From: JALHFZ01 sp963674625
Lineage (GTDB): Bacteria > Synergistota > Synergistia > Synergistales > Aminobacteriaceae
NCBI GenBank assembly: GCA_963674625.2
Contig: CAXXXO010000003.1
Coordinates: 62,001 to 126,000 of the forward strand
DNA length: 64,000 nt
Reading direction: 5' to 3'
This document shows positions 16,500 to 25,766 of the stretch, piece by piece (positions within the stretch are counted from its first letter, which is position 1; each line of letters opens with the position of its first letter). Made by a program: the position numbers and the translations under genes. The notes beneath the pieces were generated by a model. It made no database searches, was not told where the DNA came from, and saw nothing but the letters and a program-made list of their open reading frames with translations.

Positions 16500-18260
16500 A
16501 TGAAGAAAACGGGAGTCGTTACGGGGATATCCGGACCGGTGGTCACGGTGAAACCCCATCAGCCGGTATATATGTTCGAGGTGACCCGGGTCGGTGCTTC
16601 GGGACTGCTCGGCGAAGTGATCCGGATTTCAAAGGGTTCGGTCTTCGTGCAGGTCTACGAGGATACCTCCGGCCTCGCCTACGGCGACGAAGTGGTTTTC
16701 GAGGACGACCTCCTTTCCGTCGAACTTGGGCCCGGGCTCCTCGGGGGCGTTTTCGACGGAATCGGACGTCCCCTGAAGGCCCTGGGAAAGGACGGAATTT
16801 TTCTTCCCCGGGGGGCCAGCCTCCCCACCATAGGAGGGGAGACTCTCTATCCCTTTCTGCCGGCTCTTTCCGCCGGTGATGAAGCGGCTCCCGGGGACGT
16901 TATCGGACGGGTGAAAGAAAACGCGGATTTCACGGCGTCGGTCATGTTCCCGCCGGACGGGGCCCCCGGCAGGGTCGCCTGGCGGGCGGGGGAAGGGGAA
17001 TACTCTCCGAGGGAGACGATCCTTCGTCTCGAGGACGGCAGGGAGTTCTCCATGATCCAGCGCTGGCGGGTCCGGATTCCCCGTCCCGTGAGCGCCAGGC
17101 TTCCCCTTGAAGTTCCCCTTCTTACGGGGCAGAGAATTCTCGATACTCTCTTTCCCATCCCCCTCGGAGGAGCTGCGGTTCTGCCGGGAGGCTTCGGCAC
17201 GGGAAAGACCGTTACCCAGCAGTCCCTGGCGAAATGGTGCTCCGCCGACGTCATCATCTACGTGGGGTGCGGCGAGCGGGGAAACGAGATGACCGAGGTC
17301 CTCGAGGAGTTCCCGGAACTCGTGGACCCCGGTACCGGCGGACCCCTGATGAACAGGACCGTCCTCGTGGCGAACACCTCCAACATGCCCGTGGCGGCCA
17401 GGGAGGCCAGCATCTACCTGGGGATGACCCTCGGGGAATTCTACCGGGACATGGGGTACAACGTGGCCATCATGGCCGATTCGACCTCCCGGTGGGCCGA
17501 GGCCCTTCGGGAGATCGGCGGAAGGCTCGAGGAGATGCCGGGGGAAGAGGGGTACCCCGCCTATCTCGGCAGCCGCCTGGCCCAGTATTATGAGCGGGCG
17601 GGAAGGGCGAAGTCCCTGGGAGGCCCGGACCGGGTCGGTTCCATCACCGTGGTGAACGCCGTATCTCCGGCAGGAGGAGATTTCTCGGAGCCGGTGACCC
17701 AGGCGAGCCTCCGCATGTCGGGCGCTTTCTGGGCCCTGGACAAGAGTCTCGCCCAGCAGCGGCATTTTCCTGCCGTCAACTGGCGGCAGAGCTACACCCT
17801 CTATGACGAGATGCTCACCCCGTGGTTCCGGGAGGCCCTCGGAGAGGAGTGGTTCTCCCTCAAGGACTTCATGAAGGAGATCCTCGAGAAGGAGCAGTCC
17901 CTCCTCGACCTGGTTCAGCTCGTGGGACGGGACGGCCTTTCGGAAGGGGACAAGTGGACACTCTTTCTCGCAGAACTCTATCGAGTCCTTTTTCTTCAGC
18001 AGAACGCCTTTTCTCCGACGGATGCCTCCTTCCCCCTCCTGCGGCAGCGGGATCTCCTCCTGGTCCTCAGGGAACTGAACGGCCTTGCCGACGCCTTTCT
18101 CGCCCGGGGAGGGTTCTTCGAACAGATCTCGGAATTTCCCCTGCGCTCGGAGCTGCTGCGCCTCCGGGAATCCCCGGAGGAGGACCTCGCCGGCAGGGGA
18201 CTGGCCTGGTGCGCCGCCCTGGGTGAAAAACTCGGCTCCGTGGAGGTGATGGCAGGATGA
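16500..18260 (+). CDS. atpA: V/A-type ATPase catalytic subunit A
   Basis: This is the ATP-hydrolysing or ATP-synthesising subunit. After an N-terminal barrel (GVVTGISGPVV) and the A-type bulge domain, the P-loop GGFGTGKTV is near residue 230. GCGERGNEMTEVLEEFPEL carries the catalytic Glu, and SNMPVAAREASIYLGMTL and ADSTSRWAEALRE are diagnostic. At 586 residues it is standard for A subunits. ATG 16500 is preferred since GAGGG is 5-6 bases upstream; ATG 16488, which overlaps the atpF stop, is an in-frame alternative. Confidence 0.97.
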   Translation: MKKTGVVTGISGPVVTVKPHQPVYMFEVTRVGASGLLGEVIRISKGSVFVQVYEDTSGLAYGDEVVFEDDLLSVELGPGLLGGVFDGIGRPLKALGKDGIFLPRGASLPTIGGETLYPFLPALSAGDEAAPGDVIGRVKENADFTASVMFPPDGAPGRVAWRAGEGEYSPRETILRLEDGREFSMIQRWRVRIPRPVSARLPLEVPLLTGQRILDTLFPIPLGGAAVLPGGFGTGKTVTQQSLAKWCSADVIIYVGCGERGNEMTEVLEEFPELVDPGTGGPLMNRTVLVANTSNMPVAAREASIYLGMTLGEFYRDMGYNVAIMADSTSRWAEALREIGGRLEEMPGEEGYPAYLGSRLAQYYERAGRAKSLGGPDRVGSITVVNAVSPAGGDFSEPVTQASLRMSGAFWALDKSLAQQRHFPAVNWRQSYTLYDEMLTPWFREALGEEWFSLKDFMKEILEKEQSLLDLVQLVGRDGLSEGDKWTLFLAELYRVLFLQQNAFSPTDASFPLLRQRDLLLVLRELNGLADAFLARGGFFEQISEFPLRSELLRLRESPEEDLAGRGLAWCAALGEKLGSVEVMAG

Positions 18261-19648
18261 AGCCCCTCTATCGGGAAGGTTTTCGGGGAGTTGAGGAGAT
18301 GAGCGGTCCCCTCGTCTTTCTGCGGGGAATATCACGCCCCTCCTACGGCGAACTGGTCACGGTGGAAACCCCTGCAGGGACGAGGACCGGGCAGATACTG
18401 CAGATCCAGGGGGACATCTCTGTCGTCCAGGTATTCGAGGGGACCATGGGTCTCTCTCCCGACCGCACCACAGTCTGGCTCGAACGGGATGTCCTCCGGA
18501 TTCCCGTGGGAGACTCCCTCGTCGGACGGATCTTCGACGGGAAAGGAGAGGCTCTCGACGGACTTCCATCCAATTTCGCCCCGTTCTCCCTTCCTGTGAA
18601 CGGAGCCCCCATCAACCCCATCCGCCGAAGCAGCCCCGATATCTATGTGGAGACGGGCATCTCCGCCCTCGACATGATGAACACCCTTGTCCGGGGGCAG
18701 AAACTCCCCATCTTTTCCGGAGTGGGGCTGCCCGCGAACGAACTGGCGGTGCAGATCGTGGAGGGGGCGAATATCCCCGGATCGGCGGAGCCCTTTCTCG
18801 TCGTTTTCGCCGCCATGGGCATCACCAGGCGGGAGGCCCAGTACTTCATGGAGGCCTTCCGAAAATCGGGAGCCCTGAGCACCGGCGTCTTTTTTCTCAA
18901 CCTCGCAAGCGATTCGGTGGTGGAGCGTCTCCTGACCCCCAGGGTCGCCCTGACGGCGGCAGAATATTTCGCCTTCACCAGGGGGTACAACGTCCTCGTG
19001 GTGATGACCGACATGCTCGCCTACTGCGACGCCCTCCGGGAGGTGAGCGCAGCCCGGGAAGAAGTGCCGGGCCGGAGGGGCTATCCAGGGTACATGTACT
19101 CCGACCTCGCGGAACTCTACGAGAGGGCGGGGTGCGTCGCGGGCCTGCCCGGAAGCGTCACCCAGATACCCATCATCACCATGCCCGACGACGACATGAC
19201 TCACCCCGTGGTTGACCTGTCGGGGTACATCACCGAGGGACAGATCACTCTCGACCGGCGGATCCAGGCGAAGGGCGTCTATCCTCCCATCGACGTTCTT
19301 CCCTGTCTCAGCCGGCTCATGAACAAGGGCATAGGCAAAGGAAAGACCTTCCCCCAGCACAGGGCCATGGCCGACCAGCTCTACGCCTGCTACGCCCGGG
19401 CCAGGGAGGTGGAGAGGATGCGTCTCATCGTGGGGGACGACGGACTTACCTCCATTGAAAGAACCTATCTCCTGTTCGGCGACCTGTTCGAAAAAAACTT
19501 CCTCGCCCAGGGAAAGGAAGGACGAACCCTCGCCGCCTCGGAGAAGATCGCCTGGAAATGCCTTTCTGCTCTTCCGGCATCGGAGCTTTTCAAACTTCCC
19601 GAGAGCTACAGCGCGGAAAATTACGGAAAAGAACAGGCCCGGCCATGA
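18257..19648 (+). CDS. atpB: V/A-type ATPase regulatory subunit B
   Basis: Subunit B alternates with A in the head hexamer and has a non-catalytic nucleotide pocket. The usual P-loop position reads FSGVGLPANELA, so no Walker A is present, as expected for B. MGITRREAQYFMEAFR, YNVLVVMTDMLAYCDALRE and GYPGYMYSDLAELYERAG are characteristic. The 463-residue length is normal. Its ATG overlaps the atpA stop and its stop overlaps the atpD start, keeping A, B and D translationally linked. Confidence 0.97.
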   Translation: MKPLYREGFRGVEEMSGPLVFLRGISRPSYGELVTVETPAGTRTGQILQIQGDISVVQVFEGTMGLSPDRTTVWLERDVLRIPVGDSLVGRIFDGKGEALDGLPSNFAPFSLPVNGAPINPIRRSSPDIYVETGISALDMMNTLVRGQKLPIFSGVGLPANELAVQIVEGANIPGSAEPFLVVFAAMGITRREAQYFMEAFRKSGALSTGVFFLNLASDSVVERLLTPRVALTAAEYFAFTRGYNVLVVMTDMLAYCDALREVSAAREEVPGRRGYPGYMYSDLAELYERAGCVAGLPGSVTQIPIITMPDDDMTHPVVDLSGYITEGQITLDRRIQAKGVYPPIDVLPCLSRLMNKGIGKGKTFPQHRAMADQLYACYARAREVERMRLIVGDDGLTSIERTYLLFGDLFEKNFLAQGKEGRTLAASEKIAWKCLSALPASELFKLPESYSAENYGKEQARP

Positions 19649-20337
19649 CCAGCGGAACGTCCGGCCCTCCCACGAGAGAACACCTGCTGGCCACCCGCAA
19701 AAGAATCGGCTCCGTGACCTACGGCAAGAAGCTTCTCGAGCGCAAGCGGGACGCTCTTCTCCGCTCGGCCGAGGAAGAGCGCCGGCTTTACAGGGAGGTT
19801 CGGAGTGAATTTCTGCTGAAGAGCAGGAACATCACCTTTCTCTACTCCCTCGTGCGGATGTTCGAAGGGGACGGATCGGTGCGGTTCCTCTCCGCCGGCA
19901 TAGCACCCCTTCCCGTGGCTGTGGAGAAAAAATCCATCATGGGGTGCCGCTATTCCGTCTTCAGCCCGGGAGAGGGAGAACGGAAAAGCCTCTCGTGGAA
20001 AATCCCCTACGACCCTGCGGTCACCTCTCTTTACGTGGAGGATCTCCTGAAGGCCATGGCCGGCGGGGAGGAGTGCATGTGGCGGTACATCAACCTGAAG
20101 ACGAAGATCACGGCCATCGAAAGGGAACTTGCCCGGACGACCCTGAAGATCAACACCCTCGCGCATATTCTTCTTCCCTCCCTTCTGAAGGAGACGAAGC
20201 GGATAGAGGATGTTCTCTCCGAAAGGGAACGGCAGGAAAAATTCGTGGCGAAGAGGATGGGCAAAAAAAAGCGGAAATCTTCTCTGGACAATATGGAAAA
20301 TATACTGGACACGGGCTGTGAAAATCATTATTCTTAG
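19645..20337 (+). CDS. atpD: V/A-type ATPase central-stalk subunit D
   Basis: The 230-residue rotor shaft consists of two long antiparallel helices. The N-terminal one contains RKRIGSVTYGKKLLERKRDA, the subunit D signature; the C-terminal one contains RRYINLKTKITAIE-like sequence and KINTLAHILLPSLLKETKRI. The ATG at 19645 overlaps the atpB stop, which fixes the start. The last 20 bases overlap the start of rlmH, so the ATPase operon continues into housekeeping genes without a terminator. Confidence 0.94.
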   Translation: MTSGTSGPPTREHLLATRKRIGSVTYGKKLLERKRDALLRSAEEERRLYREVRSEFLLKSRNITFLYSLVRMFEGDGSVRFLSAGIAPLPVAVEKKSIMGCRYSVFSPGEGERKSLSWKIPYDPAVTSLYVEDLLKAMAGGEECMWRYINLKTKITAIERELARTTLKINTLAHILLPSLLKETKRIEDVLSERERQEKFVAKRMGKKKRKSSLDNMENILDTGCENHYS

Positions 20338-20779
20338 TGTGGGAAAGACGAAGAACATTCATCTTTCCGCCCTTGCTGAGGGTTATCTCAAGAGATGCCG
20401 TCCTTTTCTCTCCCTCGGGCAGGAATTTGTCCCCGAATCGAAGGACCGTGACAGCGCCCGAAAGATCGAAAGAGAAGGGGAGGAGCTTCTGAAGAGGGTG
20501 CAGAGCCGGGATGTGGTAGTTACCCTCGAGGAAGGAGGAGAGGAGCGGGACAGCCCGTCCTTCGCCCGCTGGCTCGCAGAATTGATCGACGGTTCTCCGG
20601 GACGGATACTTTTCGTTGTCGGCGGGGCCTTCGGTCTCTCGAATCAGATCAGGGCCCGGAGAAACGCCTGTCTTTCCCTGTCGAAAATGACCTTGCCCCA
20701 TGAATTCTGTCCCGTGATTCTGGCCGAGCAGATTTACCGCTCCTTCACCATACTCCGGGGCGGAGAATATCATCACTGA
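20318..20779 (+). CDS. rlmH: RlmH, 23S rRNA pseudouridine-1915 N3-methyltransferase
   Basis: A small SPOUT methyltransferase of 153 residues. It opens with the family-type strand KIIILSVGKTK and ends with the knot that binds S-adenosylmethionine: RILFVVGGAFGLS, then SKMTLPHEFCPVILAEQIYR and SFTILRGGEYHH. RlmH modifies helix 69 of 23S rRNA. GTG 20318 is chosen because the family N-terminus starts there; it lies inside the end of atpD. It is followed after 13 bases by ybaB. Confidence 0.94.
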   Translation: MKIIILSVGKTKNIHLSALAEGYLKRCRPFLSLGQEFVPESKDRDSARKIEREGEELLKRVQSRDVVVTLEEGGEERDSPSFARWLAELIDGSPGRILFVVGGAFGLSNQIRARRNACLSLSKMTLPHEFCPVILAEQIYRSFTILRGGEYHH

Positions 20780-20792
20780 GGAGGAAACTGTC

Positions 20793-21101
20793 TTGAACAT
20801 GGATAAAATAATGAAACAGGCGCAGAAAATGCAGGCCCAGATGGCCAGGATCCAGGAAGAGCTTGCCGAAGAAAAGGTCGAGGGGAATGCGGGAGGAGGA
20901 ATGGTAACGGTCACTGCAAACGGCCAGAGTGAAATACTCGCGGTGCGCATAGATCCCGAGGTCGCAGGCGGGGAGGATGTGGAAATGCTCGAGGACCTCG
21001 TGCTGGCCGCGGTGAACGAAGCTCTGCGGCGAAGCAAGGAACTGGCCAACGGCAGAATGGGACAGCTCACCGGCGGAATGGGCCTTCCCGGGCTTTTCTA
21101 G
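20793..21101 (+). CDS. YbaB/EbfC nucleoid-associated protein
   Basis: This 102-residue protein shows the family's coiled N-terminus (MKQAQKMQAQMARIQEELAE), the central strand segment GGGMVTVTANGQSEILAVRI, and a second helix LVLAAVNEALRRSKEL. EbfC dimers bind DNA without strict sequence need. It commonly sits next to recR, as here. TTG 20793 follows GAGGAGG; ATG 20799 is the alternative. The gap to recR is 9 bases. Confidence 0.95.
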   Translation: MNMDKIMKQAQKMQAQMARIQEELAEEKVEGNAGGGMVTVTANGQSEILAVRIDPEVAGGEDVEMLEDLVLAAVNEALRRSKELANGRMGQLTGGMGLPGLF

Positions 21102-21110
21102 GAGATTCCC

Positions 21111-21731
21111 TTGGCCCTGCCCGATTCCTTCGAACGGCTCACCGCTCTTTTCCGAAAGCTGCCCGGCGTGGGAGGCAAGACTGCCCGGCGGATGGCTTTT
21201 TTTGTCCTTCAGCAGCCCCCTTCCTACGCCGACGAACTGGCCTCATGCCTCGGACGGCTCAAGGACAGCATTTTTCCCTGTTCGAAGTGCGGCAACATCA
21301 CCGACAGAGACCCTTGTTCTCTCTGCACGGATTTTCTGAGGGACAGAAAAACTCTCTGCGTCGTGGAGACGGCGGAGGACCTCATCAGCATAGAACAGGC
21401 GGGGGTTTTCTCGGGAGTCTACCACGTCCTCGGCGGAAGGGTGTCCCCCCTCGACGGCGAAGACCTCGGCGAGGAAACCCTGGACCGCCTGTCCCGGCAC
21501 ATCGAAGAGGACGGAACCGAAGAGGTGATCATCGCAACGAATCCGTGCATCGAAGGTGATCTTACCTATCATGCCCTCGTGGAGTTTCTCGAGGGGCAGA
21601 ATCTGAAGATCTCCCGCATAGCCTATGGTCTGCCCGTGGGAGGAACCATCGAGTTCGCCGACAGGACGACCCTGCTCGCCGCCCTTGAATCCCGGGTGAC
21701 GACGAAGCTGTATAGGGAAAACGGGGACTGA
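21111..21731 (+). CDS. recR: RecR, recombination mediator
   Basis: RecR loads RecA on gapped DNA together with RecO/RecF. The 206-residue protein has the N-terminal helix-hairpin-helix (FRKLPGVGGKTARRMAFF), a four-cysteine zinc finger (CSKCGNITDRDPCSLC), the Toprim domain (LCVVETAEDLISIEQ and YHVLGGRVSPLDG) and the C-terminal LPVGGTIEFAD. The TTG start has AGGAGA a few bases upstream. Confidence 0.97.
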   Translation: MALPDSFERLTALFRKLPGVGGKTARRMAFFVLQQPPSYADELASCLGRLKDSIFPCSKCGNITDRDPCSLCTDFLRDRKTLCVVETAEDLISIEQAGVFSGVYHVLGGRVSPLDGEDLGEETLDRLSRHIEEDGTEEVIIATNPCIEGDLTYHALVEFLEGQNLKISRIAYGLPVGGTIEFADRTTLLAALESRVTTKLYRENGD

Positions 21732-21782
21732 GCGCAGCTTTTTCATTGAGTGTTCAAAAATTCGACAAAGCGAGGTGATACC

Positions 21783-22970
21783 ATGACTGAAGGGTTTGGC
21801 AAAATTGCCCGGAAAATTTTTTCCGGTCTTCTCTTTATTGTGGGAGGAATGCTCGGAGCCCAGATTGTTCAGCTTTTTTATCCCATGATACCCGAGCGGT
21901 TCACCCTGGCATGGAAAGAATGGCTTCCCCTCTGGCTTCCGGACAAAATCCTGCTTACCATAGTGGGTGTGGTGGTATTTGCTTTTATCGGGCTGCTTCT
22001 TTCTCCTCTTTTGCTGCGCCTTCTCGGCCTCATGGGTTCTTTTTTTGAAGTCCACCTGAAAAACTCCACCTGGTCCGAGATTACATCGGCGACCATCGGC
22101 ATGATCATCGGTCTTCTCATCGCCAACCTCATGGCCCTTCCCTTCTCCGACCTCCCCTTCGGCAGCTACCTGGCCGTAGGGCTCAACGTGGTGCTCGGCT
22201 ACCTCGGAGCCCTCATCCTCCTGAAGCGTCAGAGCGACCTCCGGCACGTTCTCACCCCCATCCAGAGCCTCAAGGAGCGCCTCAGCACCATGAAGGGTAT
22301 TTCTCCGAAGGAAAGAGATGACCGGGATACCGCCTATTCCACTTCGCAGCAGTGGGAGGCGGGCAAAAAAATTCTCGACACGAGCGTTATCATCGACGGA
22401 AGAATTCTCGACGTGGCCCGTACGGGATTTCTCGAAGGGCTGATCATCATCCCCCAGTTCGTCCTTCTCGAGCTTCAGGCCGTGGCGGATTCCACCGATC
22501 CAGCCCGGAGGACGAGGGGACGGAGGGGACTCGACGTTGTGAACGAACTTCAGCGGATCTCCGAGCTTCAGATCGAGATCATCGACACGTCCCTGAAAAC
22601 TCTCAAGGTTGAGACCGTGGACAGCGGTCTTGTGGTCATGGCCGACAAAGTCGGGGCCCAGATTCTCACCACAGACTACAACCTGAACAAGCTCGCCCAG
22701 ATACAGGGCATCAAGGTTCTCAACGTGAACGATCTCGCCAACGCCCTGAAACCCATGCTCCTTCCAGGAGAGACCATCTGTATCGACGTCATTCGGGAGG
22801 GGAAGGAACCCCACCAGGGGGTGGGGTATCTCGACGACGGCACCATGTTCGTCGTTGAGGACGGCGAAGGGTATATCGGCAAAAGGGTGGAGGTGGTGGT
22901 CACTTCCATGCTCCAGACCTCGGCCGGCCGCATGGTCTTCGGCCGGGTCCGGAGAGAAGTGCGCATCTGA
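21783..22970 (+). CDS. Membrane-anchored PIN-TRAM domain protein (YacL-like)
   Basis: Residues about 10-135 contain four predicted membrane helices. Then a PIN ribonuclease-like domain begins at KILDTSVIIDGRILDVA, with acidic residues also in QFVLLELQAVADS and ILTTDYNLNKLAQ. A C-terminal TRAM domain (about 325-395) follows, of the type that binds RNA. This architecture is the YacL family; its substrate is not established. ATG 21783 follows CGAGGTGAT, and the hydrophobic N-terminus begins there. An upstream GTG (21750) in the same frame has no ribosome site. The stop overlaps the ispDF start by one base, a common context with ispD in other bacteria. Confidence 0.92.
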   Translation: MTEGFGKIARKIFSGLLFIVGGMLGAQIVQLFYPMIPERFTLAWKEWLPLWLPDKILLTIVGVVVFAFIGLLLSPLLLRLLGLMGSFFEVHLKNSTWSEITSATIGMIIGLLIANLMALPFSDLPFGSYLAVGLNVVLGYLGALILLKRQSDLRHVLTPIQSLKERLSTMKGISPKERDDRDTAYSTSQQWEAGKKILDTSVIIDGRILDVARTGFLEGLIIIPQFVLLELQAVADSTDPARRTRGRRGLDVVNELQRISELQIEIIDTSLKTLKVETVDSGLVVMADKVGAQILTTDYNLNKLAQIQGIKVLNVNDLANALKPMLLPGETICIDVIREGKEPHQGVGYLDDGTMFVVEDGEGYIGKRVEVVVTSMLQTSAGRMVFGRVRREVRI

Positions 22971-24157
22971 TGAAGTCCTGTTCTCTCGTTCTCGTGGCCG
23001 CCGGAAAAGGCCTGCGGGCGGGAGGAACTGTGCCTAAGCAGTTTCGTCTCCTTGGAGGACGCCCCCTCTGGGAATGGAGTTTTCTCACGGCACAGATGCT
23101 ATACGGGGCGGGGGAGATTCTCGAAACCATCCTCGTCGTCCCTCCCGGAACGGAAGAGGAATTTCGAAGGGCAGCGGAAAAATACGGCTGCCCTTTTTCC
23201 GTAGCCCGGGGAGGGGCTGAACGGGCCGATTCGGTGCTCAGCGGAGTTTCCGCCGCCTCCGGGGATTATGTGCTCGTGCACGACGGGGCACGCCCCTTTC
23301 TCTCCGTCTCCCTGTGCCGGCGCCTTCTCGAAGCTCTCGCACCCGGCGTCGGAGTCGTTCCCCTTCTTCCCGCCGCGGACGCCATGAAATGCCGCCGGGA
23401 AGACGGAAATCTCGCCGCCTTTCCCCGGGAGGGGCTCTTTCTTACCCAGACGCCCCAGGCTTTTCCGACCCTTCAGCTGAAAGAGGTTCTGAAGCTTTTC
23501 GGCCGGGGGGTGAAGGACGAGGGAGAAGCGTGGATCGCTTCGGGAAGGGAACTTCGGTCCGTGGAGGGAGAGCGGAAGAATATGAAGATCACCTGGGATG
23601 AGGACTTCATTCACGCCGAGAGCCTTTTCTCAAGGGTTTTCAGGACTGGAACAGGGTACGACATTCACCCCCTGGTCCCCGAAAGGCTTTTCGTCCTCGG
23701 GGGAATATCCTTTCCAGACTTTCCCCTGGGGTTCAAGGGGTATTCCGACGGGGACGTTCTCGTCCATACACTCTGCGACGCCCTCCTGGGAGCTGCGGGG
23801 CTCGGCGACATCGGCCTGCTCTTTCCTGCCGGGAGAACGAAATTCCGGGACATATCGAGCCTTCTTCTTCTTGAGGACGTGGGAAAAAGGGTTTTCTCCG
23901 GGGGATGGGCCCTCGAGTGGTTCGACGGGGTGATCTGCGCCCAGGAACCCTCTCTGGCCGCCCGGCTTCCCGCCATGATCGCCGCCATGGAAGATGTGCT
24001 CCCCTCCGAATGGAGATCAAGAATCCATCTTAAGGCGAAATCCGGGGAGAGAATCGGCGCCGTGGGAGAGTGCGGGGCGGTGACCTGTTTCGGCAGCGCC
24101 ACCCTCTCGATTCCCTCCTGGATTCTCTCCGAAAGGCAAAGAATTTTTCCTTCCTGA
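22970..24157 (+). CDS. ispDF: IspDF, bifunctional MEP-pathway enzyme
   Basis: The N-terminal domain (residues 1-225) is the IspD cytidylyltransferase, with LVLAAGKGLRAGGTVPKQF and DYVLVHDGARPF. The C-terminal domain (about 228-390) is IspF, which forms the cyclic diphosphate, starting TGTGYDIHPLVPERLFVLGG and continuing DGDVLVHTLCDALLGA. The metal ligands of IspF (D and H of GYDIH, and H of VLVH) are present. Two spots differ from common IspF: the HSDGD His is Tyr (near residue 258), and the TTTEKLGF segment reads KSGERIGA. These look like lineage variants, but the Tyr is notable. Both steps lie in isoprenoid synthesis. Confidence 0.93.
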   Translation: MKSCSLVLVAAGKGLRAGGTVPKQFRLLGGRPLWEWSFLTAQMLYGAGEILETILVVPPGTEEEFRRAAEKYGCPFSVARGGAERADSVLSGVSAASGDYVLVHDGARPFLSVSLCRRLLEALAPGVGVVPLLPAADAMKCRREDGNLAAFPREGLFLTQTPQAFPTLQLKEVLKLFGRGVKDEGEAWIASGRELRSVEGERKNMKITWDEDFIHAESLFSRVFRTGTGYDIHPLVPERLFVLGGISFPDFPLGFKGYSDGDVLVHTLCDALLGAAGLGDIGLLFPAGRTKFRDISSLLLLEDVGKRVFSGGWALEWFDGVICAQEPSLAARLPAMIAAMEDVLPSEWRSRIHLKAKSGERIGAVGECGAVTCFGSATLSIPSWILSERQRIFPS

Positions 24158-24179
24158 CATTTTTGTTTCAGATGCAAGG

Positions 24180-24208
24180 TTGTTTCTTCCCGAAGGAAGG
24201 CCTACAAT
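24180..24208 (+). promoter_or_regulatory. Probable sigma-70 promoter of guaB
   Basis: TTGTTT (24180-24185), a 17-base spacer and TACAAT (24203-24208) lie about 50 bases before the guaB start, in a 101-base gap. The -10 element is good and the -35 is weak. Confidence 0.5.
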
Positions 24209-24258
24209 TTCCCAAAGCCTTTTCCGCTTCTGCGGAAGGTAAGGAGGTTTTACAAGAA

Positions 24259-25734
24259 ATGAAATTTGAATCGAAATTTGTTTCCTACGAGGGCTTCACC
24301 TTCGACGACGTCCTCCTCGAACCCGGCGCCAGCGAGGTGCTGCCCTCGGACGTGGCGGTCGGGACGAAACTGACGAAGAATATCTCCCTCGACATCCCCC
24401 TCTGCAGCGCCGCCATGGATACGGTGACCGAGTCAAGGCTGGCCATCGCCATCGCCCGGGAGGGGGGAATCGGCTTCATTCACAGGAACATGCCCGTGGA
24501 GAAGCAGGCAAGGGAAGTGGACGTGGTAAAGCGGTCGGAATCGGGAGTCATCGTCGACCCCTTCTTCCTCCACCCTGAAGACAAGGTGCAGGAAGCCGTC
24601 CATCTCATGGAGCACTTTCACATATCGGGTGTTCCCATCGTGGATGAGAGAAAAAAGCTCGTGGGGATCATCACCAACAGGGATCTGCGGTTCGTGGATA
24701 ATTTCGAGCAGCCCATCAGCCGGATAATGACGAAGGAGAACCTCGTCACCGCCTCGGAGGGAACGACCCTCGACTCGGCCCAGGCCATCCTGATGAAGAA
24801 AAAGATTGAAAAACTCCCCATCGTGGACGAGCATGGAATACTCAAGGGGCTCATCACCATCAAGGACATTCAGAAGGCGAAGGACTTTCCCAACGCGGCC
24901 AAGGACAGCGGGGGAAGGCTTCGGGTGGGTGCTGCCGTGGGGGTCGGCTCGGATCTCCACGAGCGGGCCGATGCCCTGGTGAAGAACAATGTGGACGTCA
25001 TCGTGGTGGATACGGCCCATGCCCATTCCCGCAAGGTGATAGAATCCATAAGGCGCCTCCGGTCGGAATATCCCGACCTTGAACTTGTGGGGGGAAACAT
25101 CGCCACAGCCGAGGCCGCCGAAGCCCTCATCGAGGCGGGAGTGGACGCGGTGAAGGTGGGGATCGGCCCGGGAAGCATCTGCACCACCAGGATCATCGCC
25201 GGCATCGGCGTGCCCCAGCTCTCGGCCATCTTCAACGTGGCCCAGGCGGCCCATGCCAGGGGAAAGACCGTCATCGCCGACGGCGGCATCCGCTATTCCG
25301 GGGACATTGTCAAGGCCCTTGCCGCAGGGGCGGATACTGTGATGATCGGGTCCCTCTTCGCCGGGACCGAGGAAAGCCCGGGGGAGCTGATCATCTACCG
25401 GGGAAGATCCTACAAAAGTTACCGGGGGATGGGGTCTCTCGGCGCCATGAAGGACGGCTGCAGCAAAGATCGGTACTTTCAGGAGGGCGCCCGAAGTGAT
25501 AAACTTGTACCCGAGGGGATCGAAGGCCTCGCGGCCCACAAGGGATCCCTTTCGGCCGTGGTCTACCAGCTCGCAGGAGGCGTGCGGGCGGGCATGGGCT
25601 ACATAGGTGCGGAGGATCTTCATGCGCTCCAGACGAGGGCGAAGTTCATACGCATCACCGCCGCGTCGGTGAAGGAAAATCACCCCCACGACGTGGTCGT
25701 GACGAAAGAAGCGCCGAACTACTGGGTCGAGTAG
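24259..25734 (+). CDS. guaB: GuaB, IMP dehydrogenase
   Basis: IMP dehydrogenase makes XMP, the committed step to GMP. The 491-residue protein has the TIM-barrel N-part (FTFDDVLLEPGASEVLPSDV) and a Bateman module of two CBS domains (about residues 95-220; MEHFHISGVPIVDERKKLVG). The catalytic loop is GIGPGSICTTRIIAGIGVPQ with the active-site Cys, and the flap is SYRGMGSLGAM. ATG 24259 is set by AAGGAGGT 10 bases upstream. A 62-codon gene follows. Confidence 0.97.
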   Translation: MKFESKFVSYEGFTFDDVLLEPGASEVLPSDVAVGTKLTKNISLDIPLCSAAMDTVTESRLAIAIAREGGIGFIHRNMPVEKQAREVDVVKRSESGVIVDPFFLHPEDKVQEAVHLMEHFHISGVPIVDERKKLVGIITNRDLRFVDNFEQPISRIMTKENLVTASEGTTLDSAQAILMKKKIEKLPIVDEHGILKGLITIKDIQKAKDFPNAAKDSGGRLRVGAAVGVGSDLHERADALVKNNVDVIVVDTAHAHSRKVIESIRRLRSEYPDLELVGGNIATAEAAEALIEAGVDAVKVGIGPGSICTTRIIAGIGVPQLSAIFNVAQAAHARGKTVIADGGIRYSGDIVKALAAGADTVMIGSLFAGTEESPGELIIYRGRSYKSYRGMGSLGAMKDGCSKDRYFQEGARSDKLVPEGIEGLAAHKGSLSAVVYQLAGGVRAGMGYIGAEDLHALQTRAKFIRITAASVKENHPHDVVVTKEAPNYWVE

Positions 25735-25766
25735 GTCCGCAGAAAAGCGAAGGGGGAAAATCGTCC

